This document shows positions 1 to 8,386 of a stretch of DNA of 64,000 bases, piece by piece. The DNA is taken from assembly GCA_000155435.1 (NCBI GenBank), contig DS990263.1, positions 62,001 to 126,000 of the forward strand, read 5' to 3'. Source of the stretch: Clostridiales bacterium 1_7_47FAA. Lineage in GTDB: Bacteria; Bacillota; Clostridia; Lachnospirales; Lachnospiraceae. Positions within the stretch are counted from its first letter, which is position 1, and each line of letters begins with the position of its first letter. The notes beneath the pieces are model-generated. The model had not been told where the DNA came from. It searched no databases and saw nothing but the letters and a program-made list of their open reading frames with translations. Made by a program: the position numbers and the translations under genes.

Positions 1-246
1 GGAGGCTATATTAAGCGGCTGGTGGACCAGGATGATAACCGCTGCAACCAGATATGCATTACGGAAAAGGGCAGGACGGTCGTGGAGGAAAGCGTTTTGA
101 TATTCCAACGTTTGGAAAGCTGTATGTTTGAAGGGTTTTCAGAACATGATATGAATGTATTGGGGAACCTGCTGGACCGGATCTACGGCAATCTGGACCG
201 GGACCTGCAACCTGTTCCATCTGAAGCAGAAAGAGAGGAGAATTAA
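1..246 (+). CDS. MarR-family transcriptional regulator, C-terminal part (5' end outside window)
   Basis: The open frame enters from the left edge and ends at TAA 244-246. About 81 residues are visible. They begin in the wing of a winged helix (the DQDDNRC stretch followed by ITEKGR, typical of the MarR beta-wing and the start of the dimerisation helix) and end in the C-terminal helices. The gene abuts the next one with no gap: its TAA is followed directly by a GTG start. MarR genes placed directly before a pair of ABC exporter half-genes usually repress that operon and respond to a transported or toxic ligand; that role is inferred here. The DNA-binding helix lies outside the window, so the family call rests on the wing and context. 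Confidence 0.8.
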   Translation, partial: GGYIKRLVDQDDNRCNQICITEKGRTVVEESVLIFQRLESCMFEGFSEHDMNVLGNLLDRIYGNLDRDLQPVPSEAEREEN

Positions 247-1992
247 GTGAAGCGGTATAAGAAATATATGACTCCCTATCTCAGCGCCTTTATCATAGGC
301 CCCCTGCTGATGCTCACGGAGGTAGCCGGGGAAATCATGCTGCCAAAGCTCATGTCCCTTATCATTAACAATGGGGTCGCGGGACGGGATGTCCGTTATA
401 TCATGACCATCGGTATCGTCATGGTGCTTACCACCTTCGTGATGGCTTTAGGGGGAATCGGCGGCGCCTATTTCTCGGCCAAGGCATCCATCTGTTTTAC
501 AAGCGATTTAAGGGAGGACCTGTTTGCCAAGGTACAGGAGTTTTCCTTTAAGAACATCGACAATTATTCAACCGGCTCCCTGGTCACAAGACTGACCAAT
601 GACATCCAGCAGATCCAGAATGTGGTCATGATGGGGCTGCGCCTGATGCTCCGCGCCCCGGGGATGTTCGTGGGTGCGCTCATCATGGCATTCATCATGA
701 ACGCCAGGCTGGCCATTGTCATACTGGTGGTCATCCCACTTTTGAGTCTTGCCATTGCCCTTATCCTGCGGACGGCATTTCCCAGGTTTACCATCATGCA
801 GAAAAAGCTGGACCGCCTCAACTCCGGCATCCAGGAGGCGCTGACCAATGTGCGTGTGATCAAGTCCTTTGTCAGGGAGGATTTTGAGGAAAATAAATTC
901 AGGGAAATGAACCAGGACCTTAAGGAGTCCAGCCTCAATGCCATGAAGATTGTCATTGCAACCATGCCCGTCATGATGCTGGCCATGAACATCACCACCC
1001 TGGCCGTGGTGTGGTATGGGGGAAATATCATCATTGCAGGGGATATGCCGGTGGGCAACCTGACTGCATTTACAACCTATATCGTACAGATCCTCATGTC
1101 CCTGATGATGCTTTCCATGGTGTTCCTCCAGAGTTCCAGGGCCATGGCAAGCGTGAAGCGCGTGAATGAGGTCATGGACACACAGATTGACCTGACGGAT
1201 GATCATGCGTCCCACAAGGACCTTCAGGTGACAGAGGGCAGGGTGGAATTCCGGCATGTGGATTTCAGCTATTCGGGCAGCGGGGAGGAACTGGTCCTGG
1301 AGGACATATGCTTTACAGCCAGGCCAGGGCAGACTGTTGGCATCATCGGTTCCACGGGCAGCGGCAAGACCTCCCTGGTGCAGATGATCCCAAGGCTTTA
1401 CGATGCCACGAAGGGCCAGGTCCTTGTGGACGGGGTGGATGTAAGGGAATATTCCCTTAAGAACCTGCGCGAAGGCGTGGGCATGGTGCTGCAGAAGAAT
1501 GTCCTGTTCTCCGGGACCATAGAAGAGAACCTGCGCTGGGGCAAGGAGGATGCCACACAGGAGGAGATACGGGAAATGGCGGCAAGCGCCCAGGCAGACG
1601 GCTTTGTCACCTCCTTCACCCATGGATATGATACCGATATGGGGCAGGGCGGCGTTAATGTATCCGGCGGACAGAAGCAGAGGCTCTGTATCGCAAGGGC
1701 ATTGCTGAAACGTCCGAAAATCCTCATACTGGATGACAGCACCAGCGCCGTTGACACTGCCACCGAGGCGAAAATCAGGGAATGTTTCCGCACCACCTTA
1801 AAGGATACCACTAAGATCATCATCGCCCAGAGAATCGGCTCAGTGGAAGAGGCGGACCTGATTTTGGTGCTGGACGATGGAAGGATCATCGGCCAGGGCA
1901 CCCATGAAGAGCTGCTTAAGGACTGCGAAGCATACCAGGAAATCTATTATTCCCAGAGGGACCGGGAAACAGAGGAGGTGAGTGCGTCATGA
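247..1992 (+). CDS. ABC exporter half-transporter, degenerate-site subunit
   Basis: A 581-residue fused membrane/ATPase half-transporter of the multidrug/lipid exporter type. Six membrane helices occupy about residues 10-310 and the nucleotide-binding domain about 335-575. Walker A (GSTGSGKTS) lies at 368-376, and the ABC signature is VSGGQ. Walker B reads LILDD, so the catalytic glutamate position is Asp497. The switch histidine is replaced by Gln528 (IAQRI). Those two changes are the hallmark of the non-catalytic subunit of heterodimeric exporters such as TM287/TM288 and BmrC/BmrD. The start is GTG, touching the MarR stop, and the 3' end overlaps the partner gene by the ATGA tetranucleotide, so the two are translationally coupled. 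The substrate cannot be read from sequence. Confidence 0.93.
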   Translation: MKRYKKYMTPYLSAFIIGPLLMLTEVAGEIMLPKLMSLIINNGVAGRDVRYIMTIGIVMVLTTFVMALGGIGGAYFSAKASICFTSDLREDLFAKVQEFSFKNIDNYSTGSLVTRLTNDIQQIQNVVMMGLRLMLRAPGMFVGALIMAFIMNARLAIVILVVIPLLSLAIALILRTAFPRFTIMQKKLDRLNSGIQEALTNVRVIKSFVREDFEENKFREMNQDLKESSLNAMKIVIATMPVMMLAMNITTLAVVWYGGNIIIAGDMPVGNLTAFTTYIVQILMSLMMLSMVFLQSSRAMASVKRVNEVMDTQIDLTDDHASHKDLQVTEGRVEFRHVDFSYSGSGEELVLEDICFTARPGQTVGIIGSTGSGKTSLVQMIPRLYDATKGQVLVDGVDVREYSLKNLREGVGMVLQKNVLFSGTIEENLRWGKEDATQEEIREMAASAQADGFVTSFTHGYDTDMGQGGVNVSGGQKQRLCIARALLKRPKILILDDSTSAVDTATEAKIRECFRTTLKDTTKIIIAQRIGSVEEADLILVLDDGRIIGQGTHEELLKDCEAYQEIYYSQRDRETEEVSAS

Positions 1993-3899
1993 GCGGAAAA
2001 GAAACAATTGCGCAGGATAAAACAGAGCAGCATAGGATTGAAAGCTTAAAACGGCGGTATGGGCGCACTCCTGCGGCGGCTCCCAGGCGGGGGCCTATGG
2101 GAGGCCGCCACGGAGCTGCCAGGATGGCTTCCATGGGAAAACGGATGCCCCGCAACAGCGGACGGACCATAGGACGTCTCATGCATTATCTGAACGAGGA
2201 TAAACCTAAGATGATGCTTGCATTTTTCTGCGTCATCGTGAATACGGCGGCCACCCTGGCCGGATCCTATATGCTGCGGCCCATCATCAATACCTTCATC
2301 GCGCCCCTTGACGGCAGCCCGGGCAATCCGTCAGGACTGTTCAGGGCCTTAGCGGTCCTGGCCGTCATCTTCGTGGTGGGGGTCATTGCAAACTACGCCC
2401 AGGCCAGGGTCATGCTGACTGTTGCCCAGAATGCCCTGCAGAAGATCCGTAATGATTTATTCGGGAAAATGCAGAAGCTTCCGGTCCGTTTCTATGATAC
2501 CAATTCCAACGGTGACCTGATGAGCCGTTTTACCAATGACGTGGATACCATCGGGCAGATGCTCAGCAGCACCCTGGTCCAGCTGTTTTCCGGCGCACTA
2601 AGTATCGTGGGCACCCTGGCGCTGATGCTTTATACCAATGTCATACTGACCCTGATCACCCTGGTCCTTATCCCGCTCATGATGAAGGCGGGCGGGGCGG
2701 TGGCAGGACGGAGCCAGAAGTATTTTACGGCCCAGCAGACCTCCCTGGGCGCTGTGAATGGTTATATAGAAGAAACCGTGACCGGACAGAAGGTGGTTAA
2801 GGTGTTCTGCCATGAGGACACGGCAAAGGAGGAATTTAGGATCTTAAACCAGGACTTGAGGAATAACCAGATCCGCGCCCAGTTTTTTGGCGGTATCATG
2901 GGGCCGGTCATGGGCAATCTAAGTCAGATTAACTATTCGCTGACAGCCTGTATCGGCGGGCTGCTGTGTGTGCTCAGGGGATTTGACGTGGGAGGGCTTA
3001 CGGTATTCCTCAACTTTTCCAGACAGTTTTCACGTCCCATTAACGAGATTTCCATGCAGGTGAGCAACGTGTTCTCGGCCCTGGCAGGAGCGGAGCGGGT
3101 ATTTGCGGTCATGGATCAGGAGCCGGAACCGGCCGACCACGGGGATGCGGTGGTCCTTAATCCCATGGAAGGCCATGTGGTCCTTGACCATGTGACCTTT
3201 GGATATGAGCCGGATAAGATAATCCTTAAGGATATTAACCTTTATGCCGAACCGGGACAGAAGATTGCCTTTGTGGGTTCCACAGGGGCCGGTAAGACCA
3301 CCATCACCAACCTGCTCAACCGCTTCTATGATATACAGTCAGGCGCCATCACCATTGACGGGGCGGATATACGTCACATGAAGAGGGATGAGCTGCGAAG
3401 GAACATTGCCATGGTGCTTCAGGACACCCATCTGTTTACAGGCACTGTCATGGAGAATATACGTTACGGCAGGCTGGATGCCACGGATGAAGAGGTAATC
3501 CAGGCGGCAAAGACTGCCTCCGCCCACTCCTTCATCATGCGCCTTCCCCATGGATACGATACCATGCTGGAAGGGGACGGGGCCAATTTAAGCCAGGGAC
3601 AGAGGCAGCTGCTTAATATAGCCAGGGCAGCCATCTCCAAGGCTCCGGTGCTCATAATGGATGAGGCCACCAGCTCCGTGGATACCAGGACGGAAAAGCA
3701 TATTGAACACGGCATGGACCGGCTTATGGCTGACCGCACCACCTTCGTCATTGCCCACCGCCTGTCCACGGTCCGGGGTGCCAATGCCATCATGGTCCTG
3801 GAACAGGGGGAAATCATTGAACGGGGAAGCCACGATGAACTCCTGGCCATGAAGGGACGGTACTATGAATTGTACACGGGCATGAAAGAACTGGATTAA
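1989..3899 (+). CDS. ABC exporter half-transporter, catalytic subunit
   Basis: A 636-residue partner of the preceding gene. It has a basic, Gly/Arg-rich N-terminal extension of about 55 residues, six membrane helices to about residue 370, then an ATPase domain. Walker A (GSTGAGKTT) starts at residue 430. Walker B is canonical with Glu559 (LIMDEATSS), and the switch is His590 (IAHRL). The signature is LSQGQ rather than LSGGQ, which in heterodimers faces the degenerate Walker site of the partner. The pair should therefore hydrolyse ATP at one site only. The start ATG overlaps the previous stop (ATGA). The longer N-terminus than in its partner is typical of the second subunit. The likely role is drug or lipid export under the adjacent MarR regulator. 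Confidence 0.93.
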   Translation: MSGKETIAQDKTEQHRIESLKRRYGRTPAAAPRRGPMGGRHGAARMASMGKRMPRNSGRTIGRLMHYLNEDKPKMMLAFFCVIVNTAATLAGSYMLRPIINTFIAPLDGSPGNPSGLFRALAVLAVIFVVGVIANYAQARVMLTVAQNALQKIRNDLFGKMQKLPVRFYDTNSNGDLMSRFTNDVDTIGQMLSSTLVQLFSGALSIVGTLALMLYTNVILTLITLVLIPLMMKAGGAVAGRSQKYFTAQQTSLGAVNGYIEETVTGQKVVKVFCHEDTAKEEFRILNQDLRNNQIRAQFFGGIMGPVMGNLSQINYSLTACIGGLLCVLRGFDVGGLTVFLNFSRQFSRPINEISMQVSNVFSALAGAERVFAVMDQEPEPADHGDAVVLNPMEGHVVLDHVTFGYEPDKIILKDINLYAEPGQKIAFVGSTGAGKTTITNLLNRFYDIQSGAITIDGADIRHMKRDELRRNIAMVLQDTHLFTGTVMENIRYGRLDATDEEVIQAAKTASAHSFIMRLPHGYDTMLEGDGANLSQGQRQLLNIARAAISKAPVLIMDEATSSVDTRTEKHIEHGMDRLMADRTTFVIAHRLSTVRGANAIMVLEQGEIIERGSHDELLAMKGRYYELYTGMKELD

Positions 3900-3948
3900 T
3901 TGCCATGAAATTAACATATAAATTAAAAAAATAACGATTAAATTCTGT

Positions 3949-3960
3949 ATTGTATACAAT
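3949..3960. promoter_or_regulatory. 12-bp perfect palindrome over the rnf -35 element
   Basis: ATTGTATACAAT is a perfect inverted repeat. It covers the -35 hexamer (3950-3955) of the only good promoter ahead of rnfC, so a bound protein would block transcription. GT...AC dyads are frequent for GntR-type and other winged-helix regulators, but the half-site spacing does not point to one subclass. Operator function is an inference. Confidence 0.4.
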
Positions 3961-3978
3961 GTATATTTATGCTATACT
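3950..3978 (+). promoter_or_regulatory. Sigma-A-type promoter of the rnf operon
   Basis: TTGTAT (3950-3955), 17-bp spacer and TATACT (3973-3978), with TGC directly before the -10 giving an extended -10 element. Transcription would begin near 3985, leaving a leader of about 100 nt. The leader holds two small hairpins (CGGGAAG/CTTCCCG at about 3992-4018 and GGCGGC/GCCGCC at 4036-4050) but no T-run, so it does not look like an attenuator. Confidence 0.65.
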
Positions 3979-4085
3979 AAGTTGGTGAATTCGGGAAGGG
4001 ACCAGGCAGCTCTTCCCGTATTCCGGCGTTTTACCGGCGGCATTGCCGCCAAAGGAATATTATGAAAGAAAGAGGGAGAGAATCC

Positions 4086-5411
4086 ATGGGTTTGGCGACT
4101 TTTATAGGCGGCATCCATCCGTATGAGGGAAAAGAGCTGTCAGAGAACAAACCGGTACAGGTTCTGATGCCAAAGGGCGATTTGGTGTATCCTATGTCAC
4201 AGCATATCGGTGCACCTGCAAAGCCGTTGGTGGCAAAAGGGGACCATGTACTGGCAGGCCAGAAGATTGGAGAAGCAGGCGGTTTCATATCAGCCAATGT
4301 CATTGCTTCCGTATCAGGAACAGTGAAAGCCATTGAGCCGAGACGTATGGCAAACGGAGCAATGGTACCCTCCATTATCGTGGAAAATGATGGGGAATAT
4401 AAGACAATCGAGGGAGTGGGGGAGGACAGGGATCCGTCCACGCTTTCCAAGGAAGAAATCCGTAGTATTGTAAAAGAAGCAGGTATCGTAGGCCTGGGCG
4501 GGGCAGGTTTCCCCACGCATGTGAAGCTGACCCCCAAGGACGAGAACGCCATTGAGTACATACTTGTAAACGGCGCGGAGTGCGAACCGTACCTTACCAG
4601 CGATTACCGCATGATGCTTGAGGAGCCGGAGAAGATCGTGGGCGGCTTAAAGGTCATCCTGCAGCTGTTCGACAATGCAAAGGGCGTAATCGGCATTGAA
4701 AACAATAAGCCCGAGGCCATTAAAATCTTAACGGAACTTGTTAAGGACGAGCCGCGTATCACTGTTTGTCCCCTTCTTACCAAGTATCCTCAGGGCGGCG
4801 AGCGTTCCCTGATTTATGCGGTCACGGGAAGGAAGGTCAACTCTTCCATGCTTCCGGCCGACGCAGGATGTATTGTGGACAACATCGACACCGTGATTGC
4901 CATCTACATGGCAGTGTGCAAAAGAACCCCTCTGATGCGCAAGATCATTACCGTTACCGGCGATGCAGTGACAGACCCCAGGAACTTTAGCGTGAAACTG
5001 GGAACTAATTACCAGGAACTGTTAGAAGCAGCCGGCGGTTTTAAGACAGAGCCGGAGAAAATCATATCCGGAGGTCCCATGATGGGACAGGCGCTGTTTG
5101 GCCTTGATATACCGGTAAGCAAGACTTCATCCGCCCTGACCTGCTTCACAAAGGACCAGGTGGCAGAGATGGAGCCTTCTGCATGCATACGCTGCGGCAA
5201 GTGCGTCAGCGTATGTCCAAGCCATATCATTCCCGTGATGATGATGCAGGCAGCCCTCAGGGATGACTGTGACACCTTTGAGAAATTAAACGGTATGGAA
5301 TGTATGGAATGCGGAAGCTGTACCTATGTATGTCCGGCTAAGCGTCCGCTCACACAGGCATTTAAGGAAATGCGTAAGACGGTTGCGGCTAACCGCAGGA
5401 AGAAAGGGTAG
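4086..5411 (+). CDS. rnfC: Electron transport complex subunit RnfC
   Basis: Peripheral NADH- and FMN-binding subunit of the Rnf complex, which couples reduced ferredoxin oxidation by NAD+ to Na+ or H+ export. Two 4Fe-4S motifs lie near the C-terminus: CIRCGKCVSVCP at residues 367-378 and CMECGSCTYVCP at 406-417. A Gly-rich GLGGAGFPTH stretch matches the NADH-binding region shared with NuoF. The start is set at ATG 4086, because the family N-terminus begins close to TFIGGIHP and GGGAG lies 7 nt upstream. ATG 4062, with AAAGGA upstream, would add eight residues. It is the first gene of rnfCDGEAB, the order typical of clostridia. Confidence 0.95.
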   Translation: MGLATFIGGIHPYEGKELSENKPVQVLMPKGDLVYPMSQHIGAPAKPLVAKGDHVLAGQKIGEAGGFISANVIASVSGTVKAIEPRRMANGAMVPSIIVENDGEYKTIEGVGEDRDPSTLSKEEIRSIVKEAGIVGLGGAGFPTHVKLTPKDENAIEYILVNGAECEPYLTSDYRMMLEEPEKIVGGLKVILQLFDNAKGVIGIENNKPEAIKILTELVKDEPRITVCPLLTKYPQGGERSLIYAVTGRKVNSSMLPADAGCIVDNIDTVIAIYMAVCKRTPLMRKIITVTGDAVTDPRNFSVKLGTNYQELLEAAGGFKTEPEKIISGGPMMGQALFGLDIPVSKTSSALTCFTKDQVAEMEPSACIRCGKCVSVCPSHIIPVMMMQAALRDDCDTFEKLNGMECMECGSCTYVCPAKRPLTQAFKEMRKTVAANRRKKG

Positions 5412-5426
5412 GAGGGGACATAAGAA

Positions 5427-6362
5427 ATGACTAAATTATTAAATGTATCATCATCCCCGCATGTGAGAAGCCATGAGACCACCCACAGCATCATGCTGGA
5501 TGTGGCCATTGCCATGTTGCCTGCATCTGCGTTCGGCGTATATCATTTCGGCTTACATGCATTATTAGTATTGATTGTCACGGTTGTGGCCTGTATGCTC
5601 AGCGAGTACGTATATGAGAAGCTGATGAAGAAGCCCAACACCTTATATGACTGCAGCGCCCTGGTAACAGGTATGATCCTGGCGCTGAACATGCCTCCGG
5701 AAATCCCGGTATGGATACCGGCCCTGGGCGGCATATTTGCCATCATCGTGGTTAAGCAGCTGTATGGCGGCCTGGGACAGAACTTCATGAACCCGGCCCT
5801 GGCGGCAAGATGCTTCCTCCTGATATCCTTTGCAGGCAAGATGACCAACTTCAGCTACAGCGGCTTTGACGGCATCTCCGGCGCAACGCCCCTGGCCGTG
5901 CTTAAGAGCGGCGGGACAGTGGATATCCCTGCCATGTTCGTGGGCAACATCCCGGGAACCATCGGAGAGGTATCCGTCATCGCCCTGCTTGTAGGCGCTG
6001 CCTATCTTCTGGTCAAGAAGGTAATCTCCATCCGTATTCCGGCGGCATACATATTGACGGTTGTTGTATTTGCAGCCCTTTTTGGCGGACATGGATTCGA
6101 TGTGAATTATATCCTGGCCCATCTGTGTGGCGGCGGTCTTATCTTCGGCGCGTTCTTTATGGCCACCGACTATGTGACCAGCCCGATCACACCAAAGGGG
6201 CAGATTGTATTTGGTATCCTTTTAGGCGTACTGACCGGACTGTTCCGTATCTTCGGCGGTTCCGCGGAAGGCGTTTCCTATGCAATTATCATCAGCAACA
6301 TCCTTGTGCCGCTGATTGAAAAGATTACCCTTCCCAAGGCATTTGGAAAGGAGGGCAGGTAA
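5427..6362 (+). CDS. rnfD: Electron transport complex subunit RnfD
   Basis: A 311-residue integral membrane subunit with many hydrophobic helices. The SGAT motif (Thr154, in DGISGATPLAVLK) is the family's site for covalent FMN attachment through a phosphoester bond. The N-terminus SSPHVRSHETT is characteristic of RnfD/NqrB. An AGGAGGGG ribosome binding site precedes the ATG by about 8 nt, and the gene follows rnfC by 15 nt. It takes part in the electron path between the ferredoxin-oxidising and NADH-forming sides of the complex and in ion translocation. Confidence 0.95.
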   Translation: MTKLLNVSSSPHVRSHETTHSIMLDVAIAMLPASAFGVYHFGLHALLVLIVTVVACMLSEYVYEKLMKKPNTLYDCSALVTGMILALNMPPEIPVWIPALGGIFAIIVVKQLYGGLGQNFMNPALAARCFLLISFAGKMTNFSYSGFDGISGATPLAVLKSGGTVDIPAMFVGNIPGTIGEVSVIALLVGAAYLLVKKVISIRIPAAYILTVVVFAALFGGHGFDVNYILAHLCGGGLIFGAFFMATDYVTSPITPKGQIVFGILLGVLTGLFRIFGGSAEGVSYAIIISNILVPLIEKITLPKAFGKEGR

Positions 6363-6364
6363 TT

Positions 6365-6979
6365 ATGAGTAAAGCAGGATTTATGAAAGACGCGGCCATC
6401 CTTTTTGCCATCACACTGGTTTCCGGTTGCCTTCTTGGCGGCGTATACCAGGTGACAAAGGAACCCATTGCAATGGCCACCATCGCGGCCAACAATAAGG
6501 CGTATAAGGCTGTGTTTAACGAGGCTGAGACCTTTGAGACCGACGAAGCCCTGACAGCTGCCATCGAGGGCTGCAACGCAGACCTGGCAGGCATGGATTT
6601 CGGCGGGGTGGAAGTGGAGAATGTGTTAAAGGCAGTGGACGCATCCGGCAATGAACTGGGGTTTGTGGTCACCTCCCTTTCCAATGACAGTTACGGCGGG
6701 GTGGTGAAGCTGTCCGTGGGCCTTAAGGATGACGGCACCATCACGGGAATCGAGTTCCTGGAAATCAACGACACCCCAGGCCTGGGTCTTAAAGCCAAGG
6801 AACCGGCGTTCAAGGACCAGTTTACCGGCAAGAATGCCCAGTCCTTAAGTGTCACCAAGTCAGGTAATGCAGATGACACCCAGATTAATGCAATCAGCGG
6901 CGCCACCATTACCAGCAATGCAACAACCAACGCAGTCAATGCAGCCTTATATTATCTGCATAACTGTGTCAATGAATAG
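6365..6979 (+). CDS. rnfG: Electron transport complex subunit RnfG
   Basis: A 204-residue subunit with one N-terminal membrane helix (about residues 8-28) and an extracytoplasmic FMN-binding domain. The SGATITSNA motif near the C-terminus places the covalently flavinylated threonine at Thr181. The start follows the rnfD stop by 2 nt. Flavinylation of RnfD and RnfG needs an ApbE transferase, and no apbE is present in this window, so it must be encoded elsewhere. Confidence 0.95.
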   Translation: MSKAGFMKDAAILFAITLVSGCLLGGVYQVTKEPIAMATIAANNKAYKAVFNEAETFETDEALTAAIEGCNADLAGMDFGGVEVENVLKAVDASGNELGFVVTSLSNDSYGGVVKLSVGLKDDGTITGIEFLEINDTPGLGLKAKEPAFKDQFTGKNAQSLSVTKSGNADDTQINAISGATITSNATTNAVNAALYYLHNCVNE

Positions 6980-6987
6980 GAGGTGGG

Positions 6988-7782
6988 ATGATGAATAACT
7001 GTTCAGAACGTTTATATAACGGTATTGTGAAAGAAAACCCTACCTTCGTCCTGATGCTTGGTATGTGTCCGACCCTGGCCGTCACCACATCAGCGGTCAA
7101 CGGTCTTGGTATGGGACTTTCCACCACCGTGGTTTTACTTTTTTCCAACATGATAATTTCAGCCCTTCGTAAGATCATACCGGACCGTGTGCGTATTCCG
7201 GCCTACATCGTTATCGTGGCTTCCCTGGTTACCATCGTGCAGCTGCTGCTTCAGGCCTATGTGCCCAGCCTTTACGCTGCCCTGGGTATCTATATCCCAT
7301 TGATAGTGGTTAACTGTATCATCCTTGGCCGTGCAGAGTCCTATGCGTCCAAGAACGGGCCTGTCATATCAACATTTGACGGTATCGGCATGGGACTGGG
7401 CTTTACCATCGCCCTTACCTGTATCGGTGTTGTCCGTGAAATCCTTGGTTCCGGCGCCGTGTTCGGCAACGTGGTCATCCCTGAGGATTACCATATCGCC
7501 ATCTTTGTACTGGCTCCTGGCGCATTCTTTGTGCTGGCAATCCTGACAGCCCTTCAGAACAAGTTCAAGGCGCCGTCTGCAACCAACGGTTCCGTGCCAC
7601 AGTCCAAGCTGGCCTGCGGCGGCAACTGTATGGAATGTTCCGGTTCCTCCTGCATGTCCAACCATGAAGTCCTGGAGACCAGGAAGCGTCAGGCAGAGGA
7701 GAAGGCACTGGAAGCCAGGAAGGCAGCCGTAGCTAAGAAGGAAGCAGAGCTTAAGTCAGCTACTTCCAAGAAAGAGAATTAG
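6988..7782 (+). CDS. rnfE: Electron transport complex subunit RnfE with C-terminal Cys-rich tail
   Basis: The first about 200 residues are the usual six-helix RnfE/NqrD membrane subunit; PTLAVTTSAVNGLGMG near the N-terminus is characteristic. Beyond the last helix the protein carries an extra tail of about 60 residues. It contains four cysteines (Cys210, Cys214, Cys217, Cys222) and then a highly charged Lys/Glu/Ala-rich helix (about 224-264) likely to form a coiled coil. RnfE proteins are usually near 200-230 residues, so the tail is an addition. It could bind a metal or Fe-S cluster on the cytoplasmic side, but this is inference. Confidence 0.93.
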   Translation: MMNNCSERLYNGIVKENPTFVLMLGMCPTLAVTTSAVNGLGMGLSTTVVLLFSNMIISALRKIIPDRVRIPAYIVIVASLVTIVQLLLQAYVPSLYAALGIYIPLIVVNCIILGRAESYASKNGPVISTFDGIGMGLGFTIALTCIGVVREILGSGAVFGNVVIPEDYHIAIFVLAPGAFFVLAILTALQNKFKAPSATNGSVPQSKLACGGNCMECSGSSCMSNHEVLETRKRQAEEKALEARKAAVAKKEAELKSATSKKEN

Positions 7783-7794
7783 GAGGGTGGATAG

Positions 7795-8370
7795 ATGAAA
7801 GAATTATTATTAATTGCCATTGGTTCCGCTCTGGTCAATAACGTTGTTTTGAGCCAGTTCTTAGGACTTTGTCCATTCCTCGGTGTTTCAAAGAAGGTGG
7901 AGACCTCAGCCGGCATGGGTGCGGCGGTTATATTCGTCATTACCATTGCATCCGCTGTGACCAGCCTGGTTTACACCGGTATCCTTGTGAACCTGCACCT
8001 GGAATATCTGCAGACCATTGTATTCATCCTGGTCATTGCGGCCCTGGTCCAGTTCGTGGAGATGTTCTTAAAGAAATCCATGCCGTCACTGTATGAGGCC
8101 CTGGGCGTGTACCTGCCTCTGATTACCACCAACTGTGCGGTTCTGGGTGTGGCTCTTACCAATGTGCAGAAGTCTTATAACTTCGTACAGAGCGTTGTAA
8201 ACGGTATCGGTATCTCCGTTGGTTTTACCATTGCTATTGTCATGTTAGCTGGTGTCCGCGAGAAGATTGAGCATAATGACGTACCATATTCCTTCCAGGG
8301 GTCACCCATTGTTCTGATTACCTCAGGTCTTATGGCAATCGCATTTTTCGGATTTTCCGGATTAATTTAG
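7795..8370 (+). CDS. rnfA: Electron transport complex subunit RnfA
   Basis: A 191-residue integral membrane subunit with about six helices, homologous to RnfE in inverted topology. The family features NNVVLSQFLGLCPFLGVSKK and LPLITTNCAVLGVAL are visible; the conserved membrane cysteines in RnfA and RnfE hold a shared Fe-S centre in the structurally known complexes. An AGGAGGGTGGATAG ribosome binding site precedes ATG 7795. The gene sits between rnfE and rnfB with 12- and 16-nt gaps. Confidence 0.95.
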   Translation: MKELLLIAIGSALVNNVVLSQFLGLCPFLGVSKKVETSAGMGAAVIFVITIASAVTSLVYTGILVNLHLEYLQTIVFILVIAALVQFVEMFLKKSMPSLYEALGVYLPLITTNCAVLGVALTNVQKSYNFVQSVVNGIGISVGFTIAIVMLAGVREKIEHNDVPYSFQGSPIVLITSGLMAIAFFGFSGLI

Positions 8371-8386
8371 AAGGAGGAGAAGGAAA

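Noticed and set aside
568-1623. Long minus-strand open frame opposite the first ABC gene
   Set aside because: His-rich translation with no domain; the plus strand encodes a complete ABC transporter over the same bases.
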